Shown piece after piece: positions 52,377 to 61,103 of a DNA stretch of 64,000 bases. The stretch is from assembly GCA_019358875.1 (NCBI GenBank), contig JAHHIF010000017.1:62001-126000 (forward strand), written 5' to 3'. How positions within the stretch are numbered: position 1 is the first letter of the stretch; every line of letters starts with the position of its first letter. Below the pieces are notes generated by a model. The model was given only the letters and a program-made list of their open reading frames with translations. It was not told the DNA's origin and did no database searches. Position numbers and translations under genes: made by a program. The DNA is from Symplocastrum torsivum CPER-KK1. Lineage in GTDB: Bacteria; Cyanobacteriota; Cyanobacteriia; Cyanobacteriales; Coleofasciculaceae.

Positions 52377-54287
52377 ATGAGTTTAAGGTCAGATTCTTCT
52401 TCCATGGGACATAGACGCTGGTGGCTGATAGTGCCACTCTCACTAGTGGCTTTGCTTCTGGCTCACGGTATGGCGCTGATCTACCGGATTCAACCTGCTG
52501 TCTCTTTGTGGTTTCCTCCTTCCGGTGTAGCGATCGCATTGACGCTCTGGTTCGGCACAGTTGGTGTCGTCCTAACGGGTATCACCTCAATCTTGATCGC
52601 ACCTTTATGGGGAAATGATGGCTGGACGCAGTTGGCTGGATTAACTGACGCTACAGAACCCTTAGTTGCCTGGTTGCTCTATCGGTATTGCTTTTCCGGT
52701 TCGCTTTCCCTGTCTTGCCTCAGGGATGCCGTTGCTTTTATCTTGAGTGCGCCAGTCGCTGCCTGTGCTACCTCTGCCATTGTTGGGAGTTTTACCCTAG
52801 TGGCTGTGGGTAAGATGCCTGCATCAGACTTAGCAACAAGCATCCCCCACTGGTGGCTAGGTAATGCCATTGGAACATTAGCGATCGCACCCACAGCCCT
52901 TTTAGTAGTGACCCCATGTTTACAAAACTGGGGCTGGTTATCCTCTAGGGAACAGGGTGTAAAAAGTAGAGAAGAATTTTGCCTCCACCTTGTACCCACC
53001 TTTTGGGCAGAAGTGGTTACGATTCTACTCTTCGTTGTCGCTACGGCAACGCTCATTGTCTCCAAGACTAATCAGGCAAACTTTGCCTTTCAACAGCTTT
53101 CCTTTTTGAGCTTTATACCCATCCTCTGGGCAGCTACCCGTTTTGGTGTGAAAGGTGGGATGCTAACCTCAAGCTTCTGCGTGTTGGTAACGCTCCTCGC
53201 CTACCTCCTTGCCTACCCCAACGCCATCTCATTCCCCAACTTTCCTGTACCAGCAGAAGTCTTGCACGTCCACAAGCTGAGCCTCTTGGTGCAGTGCGCT
53301 GTCAGTTTATTAGTGGGATGTGCAATTACAGAACGGGCAGCAACAATGGTGGTATTAGCAGTGGAACGGGTGCGATCAAAAGAACATCAAGCCCGTATTC
53401 AGCTTAGTGAGCAACTCATTCAACTCAACAATGAACTGACTGAAGCTAACAGCCGATTGGAACAATCGAATCGAGATAAGGAAGACTTGCTAAGGCGAGA
53501 ACAGATTGCCCGTGCAGATAGTGAGGCAGCACGAAAGGTAGCAGAAACCGCTAATCGGATGAAAGATGACTTTCTTGTTGTTCTCTCTCATGAACTCAGA
53601 ACTCCTCTCAATCCTGTCTTGGGTTGGTCAAGGCTACTGCAAAGCCGTAAGTGTGATGAAGCAACGCTCAATAAAGCACTAGAAACGATTGAACGTAATG
53701 CTAAGTTGCTGATGCAATTGATTGAAGACTTGCTGGATGTTTCCGGTATTCTTCAAGGTCAGCTAAGCCTGAATGTCTCTCCTGTTGACCTAGTACCTAT
53801 TATTGAAGCAGCGATTGAAACGGTGCATCTAGCGGCTGAGGCGAAGTCAATACAGATTCAGACTGTATTGCAGCCAAACGTGGGTCAAGTTGCGGGCGAT
53901 CGCACCCGTCTACAGCAAGTCGTTTGGAATTTACTCTCGAATGCCGTTAAGTTTACTCCACCTGGAGGTCGGGTAGACGTTCAACTCTTCTCCCTCGGCA
54001 CACAGGCTCAAATTCGAGTTAGTGATACTGGTTCTGGAATTAGTGAGGATTTTTTGCCATTTGTCTTTGATTACTTTCGTCAAGCTGATAGCAGTACAAC
54101 GAGAGTTTTTGGCGGGTTGGGTTTAGGGTTAGCTATTGTTCATCGGTTGGTCGAATTGCACGGTGGAACGGTTCAGGCAGAAAGCCCTGGAGCAGATTTG
54201 GGGGCTACATTTACTGTGTCCCTTCCCTTGATAAAAGCTGATAACAATACAAGTGAAAGTAAGCTGATGCTTGACCAAGAATTCTAG
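52377..54287 (+). CDS. MASE1-domain sensor histidine kinase
   Basis: The 636-residue protein starts with a MASE1 integral membrane sensor of about eight helices (residues 15-320; SLWFPPSGVAIALTLWFG and LWAATRFGVKGG are typical). A coiled-coil (about 330-395), a HisKA domain with the phospho-acceptor H405 in LSHELRTPLNP, and a HATPase domain with N box LLSNAVKFTPPGG and G boxes DTGSGIS and GGLGLGLAIV follow. No receiver domain or response-regulator gene is adjacent, so it is an orphan kinase. Input ligand unknown. Confidence 0.95.
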   Translation: MSLRSDSSSMGHRRWWLIVPLSLVALLLAHGMALIYRIQPAVSLWFPPSGVAIALTLWFGTVGVVLTGITSILIAPLWGNDGWTQLAGLTDATEPLVAWLLYRYCFSGSLSLSCLRDAVAFILSAPVAACATSAIVGSFTLVAVGKMPASDLATSIPHWWLGNAIGTLAIAPTALLVVTPCLQNWGWLSSREQGVKSREEFCLHLVPTFWAEVVTILLFVVATATLIVSKTNQANFAFQQLSFLSFIPILWAATRFGVKGGMLTSSFCVLVTLLAYLLAYPNAISFPNFPVPAEVLHVHKLSLLVQCAVSLLVGCAITERAATMVVLAVERVRSKEHQARIQLSEQLIQLNNELTEANSRLEQSNRDKEDLLRREQIARADSEAARKVAETANRMKDDFLVVLSHELRTPLNPVLGWSRLLQSRKCDEATLNKALETIERNAKLLMQLIEDLLDVSGILQGQLSLNVSPVDLVPIIEAAIETVHLAAEAKSIQIQTVLQPNVGQVAGDRTRLQQVVWNLLSNAVKFTPPGGRVDVQLFSLGTQAQIRVSDTGSGISEDFLPFVFDYFRQADSSTTRVFGGLGLGLAIVHRLVELHGGTVQAESPGADLGATFTVSLPLIKADNNTSESKLMLDQEF

Positions 54288-54325
54288 ATTTGAATTTTCA
54301 ATTAAACAAGTGAGAGGTTAACCCA

Positions 54326-54664
54326 ATGAATTATAAAGTCGTTATACTCATCACTCTTTTTACCACAATCGGTTTTGCGGTTCCAGGAACTGCTCAAATT
54401 CAAAACCGTTCACAAGACTTTTTTGAGCAGGGATGGGAACAAATAGAAAGAGAAATTGAGATTCTTCGGGGAAAACCCCTTGAAGAAGAAGCAAACTCTC
54501 AATCTCCAGAGTCACAACCATTACTCGACGTTAAACATTCTCCTGTCAACCAATCTGGAGAGCAGCTAGATGAAGAAGAAATTCCTACCACAGAATCCGA
54601 GAACACAGAAAATCTCAACAGTGATCAGAGTCAGCCAAAAACTTCTGAAGCTAAAAACCAATAA
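54326..54664 (+). CDS. Secreted acidic low-complexity hypothetical protein
   Basis: The 112-residue protein has a clear signal peptide (about 1-23, ending GTAQIQ) and a mature part with a short helical segment (DFFEQGWEQIEREIEILRGK) followed by disordered E/S/Q-rich sequence. No family is recognised. A GTGAGAGG ribosome-site region lies about 8 bases before the ATG. It lies between the histidine kinase and the RuvX-like gene, all on + with short gaps, so they may form an operon. Confidence 0.7.
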   Translation: MNYKVVILITLFTTIGFAVPGTAQIQNRSQDFFEQGWEQIEREIEILRGKPLEEEANSQSPESQPLLDVKHSPVNQSGEQLDEEEIPTTESENTENLNSDQSQPKTSEAKNQ

Positions 54665-54680
54665 CTAACTACTACTTCAA

Positions 54681-55088
54681 ATGATTTTAGGCTTTGACCC
54701 AGGACGTGATAAGTGTGGTTTGGCAGTGATGGGGAGGGAGCAACAGTTACTCTACCATCAGGTTGTGCTATCACAAGATGCGATCGCAACGATTCAGCAA
54801 TTATGTCAAGAGTTCGTAATTGAAACGATTGTGATGGGTGATCAAACTACGGCTAAAAGCTGGAAACAAAAAATTGTTGGCGAGTTGGGGACATCTATAC
54901 CGATTATGTTAGTAGATGAGCGCTACAGCAGTTTAGAAGCACGCGATCGCTACTGGCAAATGTACCCCCCCAAAGGGATTGAACTCCTCATCCCTAAGGG
55001 ATTACGGCAACCCCCTCGACCTGTCGATGATATTGTCGCCATCCTACTTATTGAGCGCTACTTGAAAAAATTAGGAAGCAGAGATTAG
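54681..55088 (+). CDS. RuvX/YqgF-like RNase H-fold protein
   Basis: The 135-residue protein has the N-terminal RNase H-fold strand ILGFDPGRDKCGLAVM with a catalytic-type aspartate at D6, a VMGD strand (about 53-56) and VDERYSSLEAR (about 77-87), which match the YqgF/RuvX family of pre-16S rRNA nucleases or resolvase-like proteins. It is slightly diverged from canonical RuvX and could be the second, cyanobacterial paralog. It starts 16 bases after the previous gene. Confidence 0.85.
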   Translation: MILGFDPGRDKCGLAVMGREQQLLYHQVVLSQDAIATIQQLCQEFVIETIVMGDQTTAKSWKQKIVGELGTSIPIMLVDERYSSLEARDRYWQMYPPKGIELLIPKGLRQPPRPVDDIVAILLIERYLKKLGSRD

Positions 55089-55233
55089 GGATTGGGGAAA
55101 TTTTCGAGCGACATTTCTCTGTTCCTAACCCCTAAACCAGCTTGGTAGAAATAATCCACCCCTAACAATTCTTCCCCTGCCTCCCTACTTTCGGAACTGG
55201 CAGGAAACTTTGCCGCGAAGGTTTAGTCCCTAC

Positions 55234-55497
55234 TCAAAGTTCTGCCCGGATGGTAAAGGCATAGTCTCCTCCCGGCTCCAACTGGTAATCGAACCGCTCT
55301 AAAAATCGACCAAGTGGCTCCTGAATCAGGGCACGTCCGAGAGAAGGCCTGACGGATAATTGACCTCGCCGGAAACACCACTGAAACTGCCACGCATACT
55401 CTGCTGCTTGGACTTCCCCTTCAATCTTGCCGTGTTGCCAAGAGTGCTGAGTAATCCGAACATAGGCAGTGGTTTCCGGCAAATGCTTAGAAGTCAC
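55234..55497 (-). CDS. DUF3146 family protein
   Basis: The 87-residue protein shows the features of DUF3146, a cyanobacteria-specific family: AYVRITQHSWQHGKIEGEVQ near the start and a WQFQWCFRRGQLSVRPSLGR core. The function is unknown. It is convergent with the RuvX-like gene. Confidence 0.85.
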   Translation of the reverse strand: MTSKHLPETTAYVRITQHSWQHGKIEGEVQAAEYAWQFQWCFRRGQLSVRPSLGRALIQEPLGRFLERFDYQLEPGGDYAFTIRAEL

Positions 55498-55645
55498 AAT
55501 TGCAACAATTCTTATTTGTTGTAAAAACTTTAGGTTAGCAAATTCGTCGAGATCTAAGTCAATCTAACTCCTTTTTTCTATCCTTGGTCAGACAAGTCGC
55601 CGTAATGAGTCGCCTCTGTTGTAAGCAATTAGAAAGACACCGATG

Positions 55646-56371
55646 TTAAAAAGCCTCTGGTTTTGAGTAAGAGGGGGGTTTTGAGTCAGGAGAAAACAAC
55701 CCTAGCATAGGACCCAGGATTGCTCCAAAAATAAAGCCACCTGCGTGTGCCCAATATGCCACTCCACCGCTCTCCATTCCGACATTAGCTGGTGCTTCTA
55801 GCATTGCCAGCCCATTGAAAGCTTGCTGTAAAAACCAAAACCCTAGGAAAAAGACTGCTGGTACCCGAATAGCCGTGAAAAAGAGAGGAATAAACGTTAC
55901 CACCCTCACATTAGGGAACTTTAGGATATATGCCCCCATGACACCTGCGATCGCACCACTTGCCCCTAGCGAAGGAACCCCAGAATTAGCCGAGAAAAAC
56001 CACTGGCTGAGGGCGGCTAAGACACCGCAAGTTAGGTAGAAGATCAAGTACTTGACGCTGCCGAGTTCCTCCTCAATGTTGTTGCCAAAAATCCACAGAA
56101 ACAACATATTGAAACCCACATGAGTAAATCCAGCATGGAGGAATTGTGAGGTTATCAAGGTTAGCGGTTCTGGTACTGGCTGATTGATGGCAATGCCATC
56201 AAAACTCGCAGTCAGTTCTCTAGGAACAACAGCAAATAGGTGAAAGAATCCATCTAGCTGGGGAGGAACTAACGTTAGCTCATAGATAAACACCAAGATA
56301 TTTGCAGCAATCAAGGCATAAGTGACATAGGGAGTGATTTTTATGGGATTTTCATCACGAAGTGGAACCAC
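55646..56371 (-). CDS. Rhomboid family intramembrane serine protease, copy 1
   Basis: The 241-residue protein has six to seven membrane helices and the rhomboid catalytic pair: serine in LGASGAIAGVMGAY (S131-133 region) and histidine in YWAHAGGFIFGAILG. The sequence QFLHAGFTHVGFNMLFLW contains the conserved HxxxN of helix 2. Rhomboids cleave single-pass membrane proteins; substrates are unknown. The close copy 2 is 157 bases upstream on the same strand, so the two arose by tandem duplication. Confidence 0.94.
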   Translation of the reverse strand: MVPLRDENPIKITPYVTYALIAANILVFIYELTLVPPQLDGFFHLFAVVPRELTASFDGIAINQPVPEPLTLITSQFLHAGFTHVGFNMLFLWIFGNNIEEELGSVKYLIFYLTCGVLAALSQWFFSANSGVPSLGASGAIAGVMGAYILKFPNVRVVTFIPLFFTAIRVPAVFFLGFWFLQQAFNGLAMLEAPANVGMESGGVAYWAHAGGFIFGAILGPMLGLFSPDSKPPSYSKPEAF

Positions 56372-56527
56372 AAGTATCTTTCCTGTTTACTTAGAAAACT
56401 GGAAGAAACATAACTTAATTTGTTTGCCTCTGACTGCCAACTGTGGGTAGATTTCTGGTGATGATCACTCAAAGCATTCAGTGTTTAGCTTTTAAGGAGC
56501 GCCCCGTCACTGAACTTGATACCATTT

Positions 56528-57244
56528 CTAAAAAGACTTAGGTCGAGAGTCAGAAAACAATCCCAGCAATGGGCCGAGAAGTGCCCCAAACACAAATCCT
56601 CCTGCATGTGCCCAGTAGGCAATTCCTCCACTTTGCATACCAACATTAGTCTGTACACCTAGACTGGCAATACCGTACAAGGCTTGCTGTACAAACCAAA
56701 GTCCCAAGAAGAAAATCGCTGGGATATTAGGAAAGACAATAAAGGGACCCAAGAATACTAGAGTTCGGATTTGGGCATGGGGGAATCTAAGAATATAAGC
56801 ACCCATCACCCCTGCGATCGCACCACTTGCACCTAAGGAAGGAATTCCTGATTGCATGGAGAAAAACCATTGAGCCAAAGCCGCCAGAATTCCACAGGTA
56901 ATGTAAAAAATAAAGTACTTGACGTGACCCAGTTTGTCTTCAATATTGTTACCAAAAATCCACAAAAACAACATATTCCCGGCAATGTGCAAAAAACCAC
57001 CATGGAGGAACTGAGATGTTATTAGTGTCAGTGGTTCTGGTATTGATTGAGGCACAGAGATCGGGATACCAGCCAAGATTGCCGTTAACTCTTTAGGAAT
57101 GACTGCATAAAGTTGAAAGAATTGTTCCAGTTGTTGCGGTGCCAACATTACTTGATGGATGAACACCACAATATTTACAGCAATCAGCCCATAGGTCACA
57201 TAGGGAGTAAGGCGCGTTGGATTGTTATCGTTAATGGGAAACAC
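56528..57244 (-). CDS. Rhomboid family intramembrane serine protease, copy 2
   Basis: The 238-residue protein mirrors copy 1: QFLHGGFLHIAGNMLFLW, the catalytic LGASGAIAGVMGAY and AYWAHAGGFVFGALLG are all intact. The two proteins are similar throughout, with most differences in the first loop (residues 35-65). It is downstream of petE but separated from it by a terminator, so it should have its own promoter, which may also serve copy 1. Confidence 0.94.
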   Translation of the reverse strand: MFPINDNNPTRLTPYVTYGLIAVNIVVFIHQVMLAPQQLEQFFQLYAVIPKELTAILAGIPISVPQSIPEPLTLITSQFLHGGFLHIAGNMLFLWIFGNNIEDKLGHVKYFIFYITCGILAALAQWFFSMQSGIPSLGASGAIAGVMGAYILRFPHAQIRTLVFLGPFIVFPNIPAIFFLGLWFVQQALYGIASLGVQTNVGMQSGGIAYWAHAGGFVFGALLGPLLGLFSDSRPKSF

Positions 57245-57378
57245 AGCTGTTGTTCCTACCTACCCAAAACTGGAAAAACGTAACCTAACTGATTCTAATT
57301 TGTCTGCTCACTAGAATAGATTGACACCTAATGAACTCTGCCTTGTGTATGTTCTTTGTGAGCGTGAAAGTTATAATG

Positions 57379-57407
57379 AAAAACCCTTCTCTCTTCAGAG
57401 AAGGGTC
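57379..57407 (-). terminator. Rho-independent terminator of petE
   Basis: On - a perfect 10-bp stem (ACCCTTCTCT with AGAGAAGGGT) around a 4-base loop is followed by UUUU. It lies about 135 bases after the petE stop and ends the psbV-psbV2-petE block. Confidence 0.85.
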
Positions 57408-57539
57408 AATCTTTGGCAAAAGATGGAATTGAAAAAATTTACCAGCCCTGCTCAAACTATTCTATAACATGGGCAACGAGATCATTGGTTTGCTTATCAA
57501 CAACTCGTTAAGTCATGCTAACCAACTAAACTACAGAGA

Positions 57540-57962
57540 CTAGCCTTCAACAACAATCTTACCCGCCATACCAGCCCCACGGTGAGGTTGGCAGTAGTAG
57601 GGGTATTCACCAGGAGTCGCATCTGCTGGAAAAGTCGTCTCGAAAGACTCACCAGGAGAGAACGTTAACTTCTCATGAGACAGCTTCTTCGCCAATGCTT
57701 TATCCCCACCAGGGACTTTCGTGTCATCAAAGACAGCATTGTGAGGAGGAACTTTGTTCATCTGCCACTTGACAGTGTCACCTGGCTTAACTGTCAGAGT
57801 CGCTGGTTCAAACTGAAGCAATCCCTTGTCGGTACCCATCTTAACCGTATAGGTTTCTGCGGCTGCGGGTGTTGCTGACAATGCAAAGCTAGCGACTACT
57901 AGGAGGATTGCAGACAGTAGCAAACCTAGCCTGCGTGGAATTGCGGCTTTAAATTTCATCAT
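57540..57962 (-). CDS. petE: Plastocyanin
   Basis: Plastocyanin carries electrons in the thylakoid lumen from cytochrome b6f to photosystem I. The 140-residue precursor has a signal peptide (about 1-35, ending AAAET) and the type-1 copper ligands H74 (VPPHNAV), C124, H127 and M132 (YYCQPHRGAGM). A twin-arginine pair (R10-R11) is present in the signal, though Sec export is usual. It follows psbV2 on the same strand by 94 bases. Many cyanobacteria switch between plastocyanin and cytochrome c6 with copper supply. Confidence 0.97.
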   Translation of the reverse strand: MMKFKAAIPRRLGLLLSAILLVVASFALSATPAAAETYTVKMGTDKGLLQFEPATLTVKPGDTVKWQMNKVPPHNAVFDDTKVPGGDKALAKKLSHEKLTFSPGESFETTFPADATPGEYPYYCQPHRGAGMAGKIVVEG

Positions 57963-58056
57963 TTTCTCCGAAAATTCGTAATTGAATTCTTTATTAACAT
58001 TTTAGGGCAACTCTTTACCTTTCTTACTTTTGTGGGAACCTTGCCCTAGTGGTTCT

Positions 58057-58593
58057 TCAAAAATCTGATGTGCCCCATCCGGGCGCTTTTTGGGCGGCTC
58101 TAAGAACAAAGGCAGCTAACTTTTCTACTTGCTCCTGTGGCATCCAACTCTCTGGAACTTGGCGGCACCAAAAGCTGATATCACTACCATCGTAAGTCAT
58201 TGGCTCTCTTAAAAAAGCGACTAAACCATTGATGTTATCGCGAGGTGGCGTAGCACCAGCCAGAGTATTTAAGGCAAGGGATACCGTTGGGTCTGGCAAC
58301 GTTGCCCCACCAACATGACAATTCAAGCAGTGAGTCTCAAATAGCTCTTTACCAGCAGACAGGTCTTCAGCCGAGAATGGCTTCGTCTGACCTTGCCCAT
58401 CCAGATCGAGAGCAACTGGCTCCGTTGCCTTTAGATAGCGCCTGACGTAGGTGTCTACAGCCGCGTGAGCGGGTGTACTGACCATAAAGACGCTAAAAAA
58501 GGCAATTAAAGCGGCAAGTAGACAGGGAACGGAGAACAGTTGATGCCGTAATGAATGCAAATATTGAGTGATTTTGATGGCTCTGGTCAGCAT
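58057..58593 (-). CDS. psbV2: Cytochrome c-550-like protein PsbV2
   Basis: PsbV2 is a paralog of cytochrome c-550 found in some cyanobacteria. The 178-residue precursor has a long signal region (about 1-45, ending HAAVD), the heme attachment site CLNCH (89-93), and the TPPRDNINGLVAFLREPMTY segment shared with PsbV. In place of the histidine sixth ligand of PsbV, a cysteine (C143 in SFWCRQVP) stands at the aligned position; from memory, PsbV2 of Thermosynechococcus has such a Cys ligand. Located between psbV and petE. Confidence 0.92.
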   Translation of the reverse strand: MLTRAIKITQYLHSLRHQLFSVPCLLAALIAFFSVFMVSTPAHAAVDTYVRRYLKATEPVALDLDGQGQTKPFSAEDLSAGKELFETHCLNCHVGGATLPDPTVSLALNTLAGATPPRDNINGLVAFLREPMTYDGSDISFWCRQVPESWMPQEQVEKLAAFVLRAAQKAPGWGTSDF

Positions 58594-58604
58594 TAATCCT
58601 TAGT

Positions 58605-58740
58605 CCTTAGTCATTGGTCATGAGTCCTCAGTCATTGATCATGAGTCATTACATCGTTCATCCTTAGTCCTTAGCTTGGCTTTTAGTTGACCAATGACTG
58701 GGAATTGGGAATGTGACCAATGACCAATGACCAATAACCA
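58605..58740. repeat. Degenerate tandem repeats between psbV and psbV2
   Basis: The gap is filled with variants of TCCTTAG, TCATTGG, TCATGAG and CAATGAC in both orientations, that is, short 7- to 8-base repeats. A hairpin between TCATTGGTCA and TGACCAATGA units is possible. Confidence 0.7.
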
Positions 58741-58758
58741 ATTCACATCATCCAGATG

Positions 58759-59247
58759 TTAGTTGTAGACCTTGCCGCCTCCCCACATTCTGCCGAGGAT
58801 TTTCGGCTGAAGCAGAATATGACCTGCGATCGCTTCTAGGTCATCCTCGGTGAGGTTTCTCATCTCAGGATAGATATCAGCGCTCTTGAGACTAGGGTGT
58901 AACTCAGAAATCTCAATTTCCCCATCATAAGTCGTGGGATTGTTCATGTAATCGACTAGAGCAGCAATGTTATCGCGTGGTGGCGTTGCCCCGGCAAGCA
59001 CATTCGTATCTAGTCCAACGTTAGGGTCAGTTTTAGTTCTGCCTCCACCATGACATTGAGCACAGCTATCGTTAAAAAGGCGTTTGCCCTTCTGCACTTG
59101 CTCAAGGCTGAGGACAGTCGTGTCACCCGCTTCATTCAAAGGCACCGTGCGAATCTCGGTACTCAGTTCAACGGCTGATACACTCCCGACTGCAATTTGA
59201 AAGGCAAAGAATACAGTTGCCACAGCAAGCAAGATGAATCGCTTCAT
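58759..59247 (-). CDS. psbV: Photosystem II cytochrome c-550
   Basis: PsbV is an extrinsic lumenal protein that stabilises the oxygen-evolving cluster of photosystem II. The 162-residue precursor has a signal peptide (about 1-25, ending VSA), the heme site CAQCH (62-66) and the sixth-ligand histidine H117 in ELHPS. It ends with the usual GRMWGGGKVYN-like tail. The ATG at 59247 has AAGGAGA about 8 bases upstream; a frame open to 59277 is not needed. It is the first gene of the psbV-psbV2-petE block. Confidence 0.97.
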   Translation of the reverse strand: MKRFILLAVATVFFAFQIAVGSVSAVELSTEIRTVPLNEAGDTTVLSLEQVQKGKRLFNDSCAQCHGGGRTKTDPNVGLDTNVLAGATPPRDNIAALVDYMNNPTTYDGEIEISELHPSLKSADIYPEMRNLTEDDLEAIAGHILLQPKILGRMWGGGKVYN

Positions 59248-59413
59248 TCTTGGTTCTCCTTGGAAAATTTGGCTCATTCGTTTTGGATGCTAAAGCACAG
59301 CACCGACTCAATCACTGCAACTCCTCAGATTAAGAGGGCGATCGCAGCCAACCACTTAGCAGGGGTAATAAAGACGTATTAACGTGCGAAAGACCACACA
59401 CTGGCACTTTGGC

Positions 59414-59650
59414 TCATTCCCAAAGGTGCTGCCTACCATCAGGGGACTTTAATTCTTCCTCCGATAGTGTGGCTGAGCCTTGTCGTTCGGACAAAATTTT
59501 AGAAATAATTGCCTTGGCATCCTCCAGGATCAGATTGGTTTCTTGCGTTTTGTAAGCAATTGCCAACTGTTCGCGTAAATAGCACACCTGTGCAACTGGA
59601 AGATCATATTCTGCGGCAATATCCGCAATCGATAGGTCTGCAAACCCCAT
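59414..59650 (-). CDS. Small hypothetical protein with HTH-like segment, 78 aa
   Basis: The family is not recognised. The first 35 residues (LSIADIAAEYDLPVAQVCYL) resemble a helix-turn-helix, where a short helix and turn precede a recognition-type helix; the remainder is a helical, acidic segment. The frame is clean and codon use matches neighbours. It lies between psbV and accD on the same strand. Confidence 0.7.
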   Translation of the reverse strand: MGFADLSIADIAAEYDLPVAQVCYLREQLAIAYKTQETNLILEDAKAIISKILSERQGSATLSEEELKSPDGRQHLWE

Positions 59651-59746
59651 AAGTCTTGGCTGGCTAAGATTGAGATCGAGTCACTCTAATATGAATATGA
59701 TGCCACTCTTACGACCCCTTTCCCTATATCAAAAACTGGGTTGGGA

Positions 59747-60670
59747 TCAATCAGAACCTCTAACACTCAAGTGCATTGCTTCTGGGATCGGAGCCACTAG
59801 GGGTGTCAATGGAAGAGGTTGATGAAGGCGAATGAGTTGGGCAAGAGTTCTTTTTAACTGAGTACGGGGTACGATCGCATCAACAAAGCCGTGCTGTAGC
59901 AGATATTCAGAGGTTTGAAAATCGTCGGGGAGCTTTTCTCTGAGGGTTTGCTCAATCACTCGCCGTCCTGCAAAACCGATGGTTGCCTTTGGTTCTGCCA
60001 GAATGATGTCTCCAAGCATGGCAAAGCTTGCTGTGACACCGCCCGTTGTCGGATGCGTGAGAATCGGGATGTAAAGCAAGCTTGCTTCACGATGACGCTG
60101 TAGTGCCCCGGAGATTTTCGCCATCTGCATCAAACTCAACATCCCCTCCTGCATTCTTGCCCCACCAGAAGCGCAAGCAATGATGACAGGTAGCCGTCTT
60201 AGTGTAGCTTGTTCAATCACACGGGTGAGTTTTTCTCCAACCACAGAACCCATGCTACCGCCCATAAAGCGGAAGTCCATGACCCCCAAAGCCACTGGCA
60301 AATTATCTAGCTGACCTGTACCTGTTTGAACGGCATCTACTAAATGTGTTTTTTCTTGGGTTTCTCGTAAACGATCGCTATATTGTTTGCGATCGCGAAA
60401 TTTCAGAGGGTCAGTTGGATGCAAATGCTCATCAATAGGAACCCAGGTGTTGGCATCAATGAGCTGACGGATACGTTCGTCACTAAACACCCGCATATGA
60501 TAATCACACTCTAGGCAGACCATTTGGTTCGCTTGCAGGTCTTTGGTATACGCCATAACTCCGCAAGCCTGACACTTTGTCCACAACCCATCAGCAATCT
60601 CACGTTCTTGTCGTTGTTGACTGCTCGGTTCTGGCTTTCGTCGATTTGCAAACCAATCGAATAGAGACAT
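59747..60670 (-). CDS. accD: Acetyl-CoA carboxylase carboxyltransferase subunit beta
   Basis: AccD forms the carboxyltransferase with AccA. The 307-residue protein carries the N-terminal four-cysteine zinc ribbon (CQACG and CLECD, about 35-57) and the crotonase-like core with MDFRFMGGSMGSVVGEKLTR, ASGGARMQEG and TTGGVTASFAMLGD. The start (ATG at 60670, MSLFDWFANRRK) is typical for cyanobacteria. A DUF2007 gene ends 15 bases upstream, so the two are probably co-transcribed. Confidence 0.97.
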   Translation of the reverse strand: MSLFDWFANRRKPEPSSQQRQEREIADGLWTKCQACGVMAYTKDLQANQMVCLECDYHMRVFSDERIRQLIDANTWVPIDEHLHPTDPLKFRDRKQYSDRLRETQEKTHLVDAVQTGTGQLDNLPVALGVMDFRFMGGSMGSVVGEKLTRVIEQATLRRLPVIIACASGGARMQEGMLSLMQMAKISGALQRHREASLLYIPILTHPTTGGVTASFAMLGDIILAEPKATIGFAGRRVIEQTLREKLPDDFQTSEYLLQHGFVDAIVPRTQLKRTLAQLIRLHQPLPLTPLVAPIPEAMHLSVRGSD

Positions 60671-60685
60671 GAAAATTTTTTATCC

Positions 60686-60916
60686 TTAGTTGTTATCTGA
60701 TGCTCCTGCTTGTTCCTCCTCTGGAGAACTCAGTAGGAGTAAAGCCGTCCATTGGTCATGTGAGAGAACTTGTAAAGCAGCAGGACTACACGCACCGAAA
60801 TAAGAAGCTATCCCCGCGTCAACAATCCGACTGGGGATGTCATGCGCCGCTAGCACCTGCTGCATCAGCTCGGCTTCCCAACGGGCATTCGTTGTTTTCA
60901 GCGTTATCCAGGACAC
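60686..60916 (-). CDS. DUF2007-type putative signal-transducing protein
   Basis: The 76-residue protein begins WITLKTTNARWEAELMQQVL followed by AHDIPSRIVDAG, the pattern of DUF2007 domains (GlnB-like small fold). The function is not known. It lies 15 bases upstream of accD, hinting at a shared transcript. Confidence 0.75.
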   Translation of the reverse strand: MSWITLKTTNARWEAELMQQVLAAHDIPSRIVDAGIASYFGACSPAALQVLSHDQWTALLLLSSPEEEQAGASDNN

Positions 60917-60964
60917 AGGTTAATCTTATCAAGTCAAGACGGTGGTTTTTGGGTAAATCATACA

Positions 60965-60997
60965 GGGAATTGGGAATTGGGAGTTGCGAATTGGGAG
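60965..60997. repeat. 7-base tandem repeat (GGGAATT variants)
   Basis: Four imperfect copies of GGGAATT, the same unit as at 9611-9634. Confidence 0.8.
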
Positions 60998-61103
60998 AGG
61001 ACTTATATTAGGTAATCTTAGGGCGGGGAGGGGGTATAAGAATTGTCCAGACTGATTGTTTTATTCTTAATTACCAGTTCCCTATACTCGTCCCAATCGT
61101 TCG

